NCBI GenBank assembly: GCA_958295735.1
Contig: OY282369.1
Span: 2,020,983-2,084,982, forward strand
DNA: 64,000 nt
From: an uncultured Candidatus Cenarchaeum sp.
Lineage (GTDB): Archaea; Thermoproteota; Nitrososphaeria; Nitrososphaerales; Nitrosopumilaceae
Reading direction: 5' to 3'
Below the pieces are notes generated by a model. It did not search any database. It was given only the letters and a program-made list of their open reading frames with translations, and was not told the origin of the DNA. A program made the position numbers and the translations under genes. This document shows positions 24,736 through 32,020 of the stretch, piece by piece. Position 1 is the first letter of the stretch, and each line of letters begins with the position of its first letter.

Positions 24736-25178
24736 TACTCCAGGCGGTAGTCCTCCTTGGCGGTGTTCAGCACCACGTGCGTTATGGTGTTCTCCACGCT
24801 GGGGATGGACGAGAGGCCCTTCACGAACACGCTCAGCTCCGCCCTGTCCCGGAACTTGGCCACCACCACGGTGTCCGTGCTGCCGGTCACGTCGTACACG
24901 GCGCACACGTTGGGGATCTCCGCTATGCGCTCCTCCACGCCCGCGAGGGCGCTCTTCTTGGCGACCACCTCGATCACTGCCGTGAGCGTGTAGCCCAGCA
25001 TGTCGTGGTCGATCCGCGCCGCGTAGCCCCGTATCACCCCCTCCTTTTCCATCTTTTTTATCCGGCTCAGGACGGTCACCGTGGACAGGCCCAGCCTCAG
25101 CGCGAGCTGGCGCGCGGATATCCTCGCATCCACCAGCAGGTTCTTCACTATGAGCCTGTCCGTCTCGTCCATTGGCAA
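24735..25178 (-). CDS. Lrp/AsnC-family transcriptional regulator
   Basis: 147 residues. An N-terminal winged helix (residues 4-50: DETDRLIVKNLLVDARISAR, then LALRLGLSTVTVLSRIKKME) is followed by the RAM ligand-binding/oligomerisation domain (TLTAVIEVVAKKS, DVTGSTDTVVVAKF, ITHVVLN). Such feast/famine regulators usually form octamers and respond to amino acids. The TTG at 25178 lies 27 bases after a TATA box; the ATG at 25172 is an alternative start. The J-protein follows directly. The promoter region is shared with the divergent TPR microgene, so the regulator could control both. Confidence 0.92.
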   Translation of the reverse strand: MPMDETDRLIVKNLLVDARISARQLALRLGLSTVTVLSRIKKMEKEGVIRGYAARIDHDMLGYTLTAVIEVVAKKSALAGVEERIAEIPNVCAVYDVTGSTDTVVVAKFRDRAELSVFVKGLSSIPSVENTITHVVLNTAKEDYRLE

Positions 25179-25200
25179 CGCGCGGCCGACGTGGTGAACG

Positions 25201-25209
25201 CATTTAAAG
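25201..25209 (-). promoter_or_regulatory. TATA box of the Lrp-family gene
   Basis: CATTTAAAG (CTTTAAATG on the minus strand), centred about 27 bases before the TTG at 25178. Confidence 0.6.
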
Positions 25210-25229
25210 CGTTTGCCGGCCGGGAGCGC

Positions 25230-25240
25230 CCATATTTAAA
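25230..25240 (+). promoter_or_regulatory. TATA box of the TPR microgene
   Basis: CATATTTAAAG in the sense direction, centred about 28 bases before the ATG at 25264. It is back to back with the Lrp promoter. Confidence 0.6.
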
Positions 25241-25263
25241 GCGGGCCGCGCGGGGGACGCGCG

Positions 25264-25488
25264 ATGGATGCGGGCCGGGAGGAAAGGAGGGGACGGATGC
25301 TTTTGGAGCGGGGCCTGTTCGGGGAGGCGCTGGCGGCGTTCGAGGGGGCGCTCTTGGAAAAGCCGGACGATCCCGACCTGCTCAACGGCATGGGCGCCGC
25401 GCTGCGCAGCCTGGGCAGGTACGACGAGGCCAACGCGTGCTTCCGCAGGTCGCTCGAGGCGGATCCCCGCGACAGGGGATCGTCGTGA
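25264..25488 (+). CDS. Short TPR-repeat protein ending in a tandem array
   Basis: 74 residues. It contains two tetratricopeptide-like helices pairs (LLERGLFGEALAAFEGALLE and AALRSLGRYDEANACFRRSL with EADPRD), so it is a protein-binding module. Most TPR proteins have more units. This one stops at a TGA that lies inside the first unit of the 71-bp array (25476 onward), and in all later units the corresponding TGA is changed to GCGG. The gene may have been longer once or may simply end at the array. Its own leaderless promoter faces away from the Lrp gene. Confidence 0.7.
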   Translation: MDAGREERRGRMLLERGLFGEALAAFEGALLEKPDDPDLLNGMGAALRSLGRYDEANACFRRSLEADPRDRGSS

Positions 25489-26085
25489 GCGGGGCTCGGA
25501 ACGGCGAGGCGTCCCCGGCCCGAGCTCGCAGTACCCGGCGCGCGCCGGGATCGTCGCGGGCGGGGCTCGGAACGGCGAGGCGTCCCCGGCCCGAGCTCGC
25601 AGTACCCGGCGCGCGCCGGGATCGTCGCGGGCGGGGCTCGGAACGGCGAGGCGTCCCCGGCCCGAGCTCGCAGTACCCGGCGCGCGCCGGGATCGTCGCG
25701 GGCGGGGCTCGGAACGGCGAGGCGTCCCCGGCCCGAGCTCGCAGTACCCGGCGCGCGCCGGGATCGTCGCGGGCGGGGCTCGGAACGGCGAGGCGTCCCC
25801 GGCCCGAGCTCGCAGTACCCGGCGCGCGCCGGGATCGTCGCGGGCGGGGCTCGGAACGGCGAGGCGTCCCCGGCCCGAGCTCGCAGTACCCGGCGCGCGC
25901 CGGGATCGTCGCGGGCGGGGCTCGGAACGGCGAGGCGTCCCCGGCCCGAGCTCGCAGTACCCGGCGCGCGCCGGGATCGTCGCGGGCGGGGCTCGGAACG
26001 GCGAGGCGTCCCCGGCCCGAGCTCGCAGTACCCGGCGCGCGCCGGGATCGTCGCGGGCGGGGCTCAGAACAGCGAGACGTCGCCT
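25476..26085. repeat. 71-bp tandem array, eight full units and a partial ninth
   Basis: Units start at 25476, 25547, 25618, 25689, 25760, 25831, 25902, 25973 and 26044. The internal units are identical or nearly so. Each holds the perfect palindrome CCCGGCGCGCGCCGGG. Unit 1 contains the stop of the TPR gene and the last unit contains the 3' end of the convergent C2H2 gene. The array therefore seems to have grown from the junction of the two genes. Frames through it stay open on both strands, giving long spurious ORFs. Confidence 0.97.
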
Positions 26086-26228
26086 GGCGCCGGGCCGCTT
26101 CGCCCCTTCTCCCCGCCGGGCTCCCCGTGCTCGCGCCGGCGGTGCTCCCGGAGCTCCTCCATGCTGCCAAAGCCGGCGTGGCATGCGGTGCACTTTGGGT
26201 TGGCCTCGTCGACCAGGGGGAGCACCAT
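26064..26228 (-). CDS. 54-residue C2H2 zinc-finger protein
   Basis: Begins MVLPLVDEANPKCTACHAGF and carries one C2H2 finger, C13-X2-C16-X12-H29-X4-H34 (CTACHAGFGSMEELREHRRR and EH). The Gly/Pro-rich tail ends GDVSLF. Single-finger microproteins are known from several archaea and may bind DNA or a protein partner. The TATA box GTTAATTAC lies 26 bases before the ATG, so a leaderless mRNA is expected. Its last codons overlap the final, diverged unit of the 71-bp array. Confidence 0.8.
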   Translation of the reverse strand: MVLPLVDEANPKCTACHAGFGSMEELREHRRREHGEPGGEKGRSGPAPGDVSLF

Positions 26229-26248
26229 GGCCCCGCCGCCGAGCGGCC

Positions 26249-26257
26249 GTAATTAAC
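26249..26257 (-). promoter_or_regulatory. TATA box of the C2H2 microgene
   Basis: Minus-strand GTTAATTAC, centred about 25 bases before the ATG at 26228. Confidence 0.6.
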
Positions 26258-26278
26258 CCTTGGGCGCGCTGCCGTCGT

Positions 26279-26347
26279 TGTGATCTGGGCGCGGGATCGC
26301 GGGGTGGCTTGCCGTTGCCGGGCGCGGTTTCGGTTTGGACGCAAGTC
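26279..26347 (+). repeat. Dispersed repeat family 2
   Basis: GTGATCTGGGCGCGGGATCG, then a GGCTTGCCGTTGCC hairpin-like centre and GCGCGGTTTCGGTTTGGACG. It ends about 25 bases before the TATA box of the next plus-strand gene. Confidence 0.85.
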
Positions 26348-26370
26348 TACGCGGCGGCCGCGCGGTAACT

Positions 26371-26378
26371 CTTATACC
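26371..26378 (+). promoter_or_regulatory. TATA box of the 246-residue unknown gene
   Basis: CTTATACC, centred 26 bases before the TTG at 26401. This selects 26401 over the in-frame TTG at 26335, which lies upstream of the box. Confidence 0.6.
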
Positions 26379-26400
26379 GCCGGCCCCGCCCCCCGACGCG

Positions 26401-27141
26401 TTGCGGGCGCGGGAACCGGAAGCGAGCAGCACGCCGCGCCCCGCCGTGATCCGCATCGGCGTGGGGGCGCCGCCGCGCATCGCCGAGGTCCGCGCCGCCG
26501 CCGATGCGTCCACGTCCGCGTCCAGGCGGTCGGCGCGCAGGTACTACGGGATCTTCGCGCCCGAGTACCTCATGTCCGAGGATGGCGATCTGCTGGTGCA
26601 GATCGAGATGGGGTGCTTCAGCGGGATCCCTTTGAGAAGGCGCGGGGGCGCCCGCCGCAGGGCCCTCGCGGGCATACTCGCGGACGCGCTGGACGCGTAC
26701 CGCGCGCACGGCATACCGTGCCACGTCAACAGGGTGCTCGACACGACGATGACGGTTTCCGAGTACTGGGACGTGAGGCGCGGCTCCTTCATAGAAGGGG
26801 ACTGCGTCGAAGGGAAGTACGCGATCTCCGCGCGCGAGCCCGGGCTGGAAATAGAGTGCCCCCTCTGCGGCAGGGGCACGACGATGGCCCGCCGCGGGAG
26901 ATACCCGCGGGACCGGGCGGCCGCGGCCGGCGGGGAGGAGTGGCGCCGCAGGGGCCTGCGAGGCGAGCCGCGGCCCACCCTGCAGTGGGTGCGCCCCCAC
27001 GGGGCGTGCGAGGCATCCAACTCGCACTCGCTCGTGCTGGTCCCGGCCGGCGCGCCCTCGAGCGGGGAGCTCCGCGACTTCGTGCTGGCCCGGGCGTTCG
27101 GGTACCTGGATCGCATCCCCCACGTCTACGGGGAGCGCTGA
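26401..27141 (+). CDS. Hypothetical protein with a CxxC motif
   Basis: 246 residues from the TTG at 26401. Well-formed globular sequence (IRIGVGAPPRIAEVRAAADA, RRYYGIFAPEYLMSEDGDLL, VNRVLDTTMTVSEYWDVRRG). A single CPLCG is near residue 160, followed by an Arg-rich linker and a C-terminal domain (LRDFVLARAFGYLDRIPHVY). No membrane segment or signal peptide. A regular coding frame with its own promoter argues for a real gene, but I do not recognise the family and see no catalytic motif. Confidence 0.65.
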   Translation: MRAREPEASSTPRPAVIRIGVGAPPRIAEVRAAADASTSASRRSARRYYGIFAPEYLMSEDGDLLVQIEMGCFSGIPLRRRGGARRRALAGILADALDAYRAHGIPCHVNRVLDTTMTVSEYWDVRRGSFIEGDCVEGKYAISAREPGLEIECPLCGRGTTMARRGRYPRDRAAAAGGEEWRRRGLRGEPRPTLQWVRPHGACEASNSHSLVLVPAGAPSSGELRDFVLARAFGYLDRIPHVYGER

Positions 27142-27175
27142 CGGGGCCGGCCCGCGCGAGGCGCGGCCGCGGGCG

Positions 27176-27575
27176 GCGTCCCGGAGGACGGGGCGAGGCA
27201 CGACTGGCCGCGGGTGTACTGCCGCAAGACGCGCGGCATCAAGGCGCCGGCGCCGCCCGCCGTGACGTGCCTGGCCGGGGAGTTCCGCGACGCCGTGTCG
27301 GCGTGACCCGACGGCAAGCTGAAGGCGCGCCCCGCCAGCGCCGCGCCGCGCGCGCCCGCGTTCGCGGGATTCCGCGGCATGCCGCCCCGCAACAACCCCG
27401 CCGAGCTCATCGCGCGCGACCGCAGTGACGCAGCGCAACATGCGCCACAAGATCCCCGCGCCGGAGGGGCGCGGGGCGTTCTCCGAGACGGCCACGATCG
27501 CGGGCACCGCCCGCATTAACGGCGCGTTCGCGGGCGGGGCCTTCGCCGAGATCGCCCGCAACCTCGACTGGAACA
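27176..27575 (+). pseudogene. Remnant of a transposase C-terminus (IS66-like), frameshifted
   Basis: Two frames carry the end of a transposase catalytic domain. GFRGMPPRNNPAELIARDR at 27367-27423 matches the PPHNN-x-AE-xx-IRD pattern. QRNMRHKIPAPEGRGAFSET and ARINGAFAGGAFAEIARNLD follow from 27425 in another frame. A plus-one shift near 27424 and a TGA at 27304-27306 break it. No intact upstream part or terminal repeats were found. The IS66 assignment is by pattern only. Confidence 0.5.
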
Positions 27576-28388
27576 TGTTAGACCCCGGCCCGCGGGCCGG
27601 GCCCGACTCGCGCGCCTTCGATGCCACGGCATCGGGGCTCGCGCGCCTTCCCGGCTCCGCGCCGGGGCGGCCGCCGGCCCCGGCAGCGGCGTCCGCCTGA
27701 CCGGCCCCGGCGGATCTGCCGGGCGCGCGCGGGCGGCGCCAGCCCGCGTCCGGCATCGGGACGGGGCGCCGTACCGGGGCGGCCCCGCGCCGAAACGTCC
27801 CGAACCCGGCCGCGATCGCGCGCCGATCGGTGCGGCCGGGGCAGCCCGGGGGCGCGGCGGGCGCCGGGAGGGGGGGAGGCAAGCGTGCACGCCGCCGCGG
27901 GGCTTTTCCCCGCGGCGCCCGGGGGCGGGGCGGCCGGCCCGCCGCCGGGGGCGGCCCTGGGGCCCGGGCGGTCCGCCGGGCCGGCCGCGGCCGCGCGACG
28001 CCGGGGAACGCCCGCCGGTCCAGGCCCGGCGGCCCGGGATCCCGCGGACCGGCTCCCGCCGGCCCCGCGCGGCGGCGGGCCGCGCAGTCCCGCATTTTCC
28101 GGCCAGCCGGCCGCCTCCGCGCCGCGCCTCCGCCCCGCGATCCCCCCGCGCGATCCCCCCCGGCGGCGGGCCCGGCCGCCCCGGCCCCGGGGCGCCGGAA
28201 AAACGCAACGCCGCGGGGGCCCGCGCGCCGGATCCGTGCAGACTTGCGTCCGTCGTGATCCGGGCGTGGGATCATGGGGCGGCTTGCCGCTGCCAGGCGC
28301 GGTTCCGGCTTGGACGCAAGCCTGCACCCGGATCCGAACCCAAGGTTCATAAGACTATCGGGGCTTCATTCGGAAAATTGATGCACGC
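27576..28388. other. Very GC-rich stretch with no recognised gene
   Basis: Frames are open on both strands only because of composition. The single recognisable item is a family 2 repeat (28256-28325) close to the SNF2 promoter. Confidence 0.5.
28256..28325 (+). repeat. Dispersed repeat family 2
   Basis: GTGATCCGGGCGTGGGATCA and GCGCGGTTCCGGCTTGGACG with the same central GGCTTGCCGCTGCC. It ends about 20 bases before the TATA-like box at 28346-28354 of the SNF2-type gene. Confidence 0.85.
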
Positions 28389-30101
28389 ATGAAGGGGTTC
28401 GGGACCTTGGAGTACGTGATGGACAGGTACTCGCAGTCGTGGAGCTGGAAGATAACGGGCGAGCGCGCCGTGAACATGGTCTCGCATCTCATGCCGCACT
28501 CGTGGTGCGGCGACGGGCCGGACGAGGCCATAGTCCCCGACAACACCCAGAACGTGAGGCACATACAGTGGATGGTGGACCGCTACCCGGTGGAGGTCAT
28601 ATCCAAGTCGATCTGGAGCCGGCGGGCCTCCAAGCCGGCCCCGATGCGCGTGGACCGCGCGGGCAGGACGGCGGGGCTGGAGCGGGCCAGGCCCGGCGCG
28701 CAGTTCCGCGGCAAGCTGCTCGACTTCCAGCGGCAGGGGCTGGACTTCCTGATAAAGTCGTCCGGCAACGCGCTTCTCGCGGACGAGATGGGCCTGGGCA
28801 AGACGGTGCAGACGCTCGCGTACCTGTCCACGGAGAGGCGGGCCCTCCCCGCGCTCGTGGTGGCCCCCCTGGTGACCCTCCACAACTGGCAGGGGGAGAT
28901 CGAGAAGTTCGTGAAGAAGAAGAGCAGGAACGGGCGGATCCTCGGGGACCGCTCCCCGTCCTCCGTCATAATACGGAGCGGCAGGCCCGGCGCGATCGGG
29001 GCGCACGACTACTACGTGATAAACTACGAGCTGCTCGGCAAGCGCCTGCCCGACCTGTCGCGCCTGGGCGTGCGGTCGCTCGTCTGCGACGAGGTGCAGA
29101 ACCTGCGCTCAAAGTCGACCAAAAAGTACGCGGCCGTCAGGAGCCTGGCCTCGCTCCCGACGGTGGAGCGGCGGATAGGCCTGTCGGGCACGCCCATATA
29201 CAACAGGGGATCGGAGATATGGCCGATAGTGGACATACTCAAGCCGGGCCTGCTGGGCAACTACGCCGAGTTCTGCGACTACTTTTGCTACGTCAACGAC
29301 AGGGGGAAGGCCATCGTGCTGGAGAGCAAGCGCGACACGCTGCGGATGGAGCTGCAAAAGCACGTCATGCTGCGGCGCAAAAAGTCCGACGTGCTCAGGG
29401 AGCTCAAGGGAAAGGTGCGCTACAAGGAGATCATAGACTCGGACACCGACTACTACCTGGGGGAGCTCGGGCGCATCTGGGACAAGCTGGAGGCGGAGCG
29501 GCAGGCGGCCCGCACCGCCCAGGACAGGTCGCTGTCGTTGCGGCGGGCCGTGCAGAGCGAGCGGCAGGCGGCGGGGGCCGCCAAGATCCCGCACGCGGTG
29601 AACTTCGTCAAGAACATCATGGAGATAGAGGAGAGCGTCGTCGTGTTCTGCCACCACAAGTACATACACCGCGTGCTCCACGACCGCCTGGCCGAGTTCT
29701 CGCCGGTCTCGATAGTGGGGGGGCAGCCGGACGCGGACAGGCAGGATGCCATAGACTCGTTCCAGGGCGGCAGCTCCAAGCTGATGATCGCCGGGCTGCG
29801 GGCCGGCAACGTGGGCATAAACCTGAGCAGGGCGCGCTACGTCGTGTTCGCCGAGCTCGACTGGAGCCCCGCCATACACCGCCAGGCCGAGGACCGCCTG
29901 CACCGCATAGGCCAGCGCAGCACCGTGTTCGCGTACTACCTGGTGGGGAGGGGGACGCTGGACGACCACGTCGCGGGGATACTGGTGGACAAGGGCTACG
30001 AGATCGACAGCATAATGGACGGCGCCGCGGACGCCTCGGAGAACAGGGAAAAGGCCGAGCTGATACTGGCGCAGATCCAGGACAGGCTGCGCGACAGGTA
30101 G
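28389..30101 (+). CDS. SNF2-family (superfamily 2) DNA-dependent ATPase
   Basis: 570 residues. The N-terminal about 100 residues are not recognised. The helicase core follows. Motif I is DEMGLGKTVQTL near residue 131, the DExx box CDEVQN near 233 (Q in place of H), motif III LSGTPIYNR near 265, and motif VI QAEDRLHRIGQRS near 498. Single proteins of this compact form resemble the SMARCAL1/HepA branch, which remodels DNA or strips proteins and anneals DNA at stalled forks. An ATG is used at 28389, about 10 bases after the expected transcript start. A short ATG frame at 28381 (four codons) overlaps it. The gene is flanked by repeat and transposon remnants. Confidence 0.93.
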   Translation: MKGFGTLEYVMDRYSQSWSWKITGERAVNMVSHLMPHSWCGDGPDEAIVPDNTQNVRHIQWMVDRYPVEVISKSIWSRRASKPAPMRVDRAGRTAGLERARPGAQFRGKLLDFQRQGLDFLIKSSGNALLADEMGLGKTVQTLAYLSTERRALPALVVAPLVTLHNWQGEIEKFVKKKSRNGRILGDRSPSSVIIRSGRPGAIGAHDYYVINYELLGKRLPDLSRLGVRSLVCDEVQNLRSKSTKKYAAVRSLASLPTVERRIGLSGTPIYNRGSEIWPIVDILKPGLLGNYAEFCDYFCYVNDRGKAIVLESKRDTLRMELQKHVMLRRKKSDVLRELKGKVRYKEIIDSDTDYYLGELGRIWDKLEAERQAARTAQDRSLSLRRAVQSERQAAGAAKIPHAVNFVKNIMEIEESVVVFCHHKYIHRVLHDRLAEFSPVSIVGGQPDADRQDAIDSFQGGSSKLMIAGLRAGNVGINLSRARYVVFAELDWSPAIHRQAEDRLHRIGQRSTVFAYYLVGRGTLDDHVAGILVDKGYEIDSIMDGAADASENREKAELILAQIQDRLRDR

Positions 30102-30120
30102 CCGCCCGGGCCGCCCGCGC

Positions 30121-30993
30121 TCACACGGCGAGGAGGCAGACCTCTATCCAGCCGCTGCGCTCCCCGGCAAAGTGCTCGTTGCGCCCCGTGCGGTCCAGCT
30201 CCATCTGCCGCATGGTGAACCTGGATTCCAGGCGGGCCCTCCCCGCGCAGGAGAGGGCCCCCGCGGCGTCGTACCGCACCAGGCGGGCCGACGCGCCGTC
30301 CCCTAGCAGCGCGTCGAACACGGCGTCCGGTATGCCGGCCCTCCCCGCCTCCACGCTGCCCCGCGGCACCAGGTACTCCAGCACGAGCGAGTTGGTCAGG
30401 CCCGGCGTCCCGAAGAGCGCCGCCAGCCCGGAGAGCGACCGGCGCGGGATGTAGTACGAGACGCCCTCCGCCACCGCCACCGTGGGCAGCCCGGGGTCCC
30501 AGCCGGACCCGCGCAGGGCCGCCTCCACGCCCCGCGCGTCCTCCAGGTCCGCCGGGACGCACCGGATCCGGCCGGCGGCGGCGGCCGCGGCGCCGCCCAG
30601 GCTCCGGGCCGCCGCGTCCACGAGGCGGCGCTTCAGCCCCATGCCGCGGCGGTCCACGTCGTACACGGCGGCGCCCGGAACGAGGCACGCGAGCTCCATA
30701 GACAGCGAGTCCATCCCGCATCCCAGCACCGCCGCCTGCGCCCCCGCCCCGGCCCCGCGCAGGCGGGCCGCGGCCAGCTCGAGGATCTTGCTCTTGCGGT
30801 TCAGCACCACCTCGCCGTAGTGCCGCCACGCCCCCTCGCACCTGCGCAGCGCCGGGCGGCCGCCCTCGAGGTCCAGCATGCCGCGGTACGCCCTCGCCAG
30901 CGGGCCGGAGCCGGGGGCGGGGGGCCCCGCCCACAGGAGGACGAGCATCGACGACGGGTCGGGCCCCGGATCCGCCGGGGCCGGCGGCGTCAC
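30121..30993 (-). CDS. LCMT-like SAM-dependent O-methyltransferase
   Basis: 290 residues. The AdoMet loop VLGCGMDSLSMELACLVPGA and AVYDVDRRGMGLKRRLV match the leucine-carboxyl-methyltransferase-like family (LCMT), and VAVAEGVSYYIPRRSLSGL fits the post-II/IV region. Bacterial relatives methylate carboxyl groups of small molecules such as polyketide intermediates; the archaeal substrate is unknown. The GTG start (30993) overlaps the stop of the upstream Cys-rich microprotein by four bases (GTGA), so the two are translationally coupled and may act together. Confidence 0.8.
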   Translation of the reverse strand: MTPPAPADPGPDPSSMLVLLWAGPPAPGSGPLARAYRGMLDLEGGRPALRRCEGAWRHYGEVVLNRKSKILELAAARLRGAGAGAQAAVLGCGMDSLSMELACLVPGAAVYDVDRRGMGLKRRLVDAAARSLGGAAAAAAGRIRCVPADLEDARGVEAALRGSGWDPGLPTVAVAEGVSYYIPRRSLSGLAALFGTPGLTNSLVLEYLVPRGSVEAGRAGIPDAVFDALLGDGASARLVRYDAAGALSCAGRARLESRFTMRQMELDRTGRNEHFAGERSGWIEVCLLAV

Positions 30994-31139
30994 CGCCCGG
31001 CCCCGTGCCCGCCCGCCTTCCCGCCGTGGGGCCCCGTGTCGCGGTCGTGGCAGTCGCAGCTGCACAGGTACGTGCTGTGGTTGCTGACGCAGTCTATGCA
31101 CTCGTAGTGCCTCCGCTTCTCGCAGGCGCCGCAGATCAT
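30990..31139 (-). CDS. 49-residue Cys/His-rich microprotein
   Basis: Begins MICGACEKRRHYECIDCVSN. It has seven cysteines (positions 3, 6, 14, 17, 26, 28, 30) and several histidines, then a Gly/His-rich tail (HGGKAGGHGAGR). The spacing CxxC-X7-CxxC-X8-CxCxC-H suggests binding of two zinc ions, treble-clef or RING-like in style. It is coupled to the methyltransferase by a GTGA overlap. A TATA-like sequence (31162-31172) lies about 27 bases upstream. The function is unknown; a substrate-recruiting partner for the methyltransferase is speculation. Confidence 0.7.
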   Translation of the reverse strand: MICGACEKRRHYECIDCVSNHSTYLCSCDCHDRDTGPHGGKAGGHGAGR

Positions 31140-31229
31140 GCGGCGCGTCCGCCCGCGCCGCTTGAAAAGTTTTTGATCGGCCGCCGCGCGGGCCGGCGCC
31201 CCCGCCGGCGGGCGGGGCGGGGATGGGGC

Positions 31230-31935
31230 GCGGCGGCCCCTTCCGGGAGGCCCGCGCCCCGCTCGTCGCAGTCGAATTTTTCCAGAACGAGTTCAAGGCG
31301 CGGCGGCCTCATCCGGGAGGCCCGCGCCCCGCGCCGTGTAAGGGCGACGTCATGACCGATCTGGACCAGGCGCAGCGGCCTCTTCCGGGAGGCCCGCGCC
31401 GCGCCCTCCCCCCCCCGCCCCGCGCCGGGGCGTCCCGGGAGGCCCGCGCCCCGCCCTCCTCCCCCGCCCCGCGCCGGGGCGTTCCGGGAGGCCCGCGCCG
31501 CGCCCTCCCCCCCCCCGCCCCGCGCCGGGGCGTTCCGGGAGGCCCGCGCCGCGCCCTCCCCCCCCCGCCCCGCGCCGGGGCGTCCCGGGAGGCCCGCGCC
31601 CCGCCCTCCCCCCCCCGCCCCGCGCCGGGGCGTTCCGGGAGGCCCGCGCCCCGCCCTCCCCCCCCCGCCCCGCGCCGGGGCGTCCCGGGAGGCCCGCGCC
31701 CCGCCCTCCCCCCCCCGCCCCGCGCCGGGGCGTTCCGGGAGGCCCGCGCCCCGCCCTCCCCCCCCGCCCCGCGCCGGGGCGTTCCGGGAGGCCCGCGCCC
31801 CGCCCTCCCCCCCCGCCCCGCGCCGGGGCGTTCCGGGAGGCCCGCGCCCCGCCATCCGCCCCCGCCCTGGAAGCGCGCGGAGTTCGGAGGGCCGCCGCGG
31901 GGCGTCCCGGGAGGCCCGCGCCCCGCCCCCCGGCG
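31230..31935. repeat. Array of 13 repeats around CGGGAGGCCCGCGCC, CRISPR-like spacing at its ends
   Basis: The 15-mer occurs at 31244, 31314, 31386, 31436, 31485, 31536, 31586, 31636, 31686, 31736, 31785, 31834 and 31908. The first three copies extend left to give an imperfect hairpin of about 32 bases (GGCGCGGCGGCCTC, TTCC, GGGAGGCCCGCGCC). They are separated by two unique segments of about 38 bases. The next nine copies have almost identical C-rich spacers (period 49-51), and the last copy is again preceded by a unique segment. No cas gene is in the window. A minisatellite is the more likely reading. Confidence 0.8.
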
Positions 31936-31990
31936 CCGCGGCATCAGATCAACAAATCTTGTCCAATTGGGCAAACTAATCAACACGCGG

Positions 31991-32000
31991 CCTTAACAAC
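31991..32000 (+). promoter_or_regulatory. TATA-like box of the NAT-repeat secreted protein gene
   Basis: CCTTAACAAC, centred about 26 bases before the ATG at 32021. The preceding 31945-31990 is AT-rich (AACAAATCTTG, CCAATTGGGC). Confidence 0.55.
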
Positions 32001-32020
32001 CGCGGCCGCGAGCGTATTGC

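Noticed and set aside
25268..26368. Long repeat-containing frames over the 71-bp array
   Set aside because: A 71-base unit cycles through all frames and happens to lack stops; no real protein signature.
31230..31935. A bona fide CRISPR array
   Set aside because: Most spacers are nearly identical, repeat boundaries drift, and no cas gene is in the window; kept only as a question.
31223..31996. Frames reading Pro/Gly/Arg repeats across the 31.2-31.9 kb array
   Set aside because: Composition artefact of the C-rich repeats; the array is treated as non-coding.
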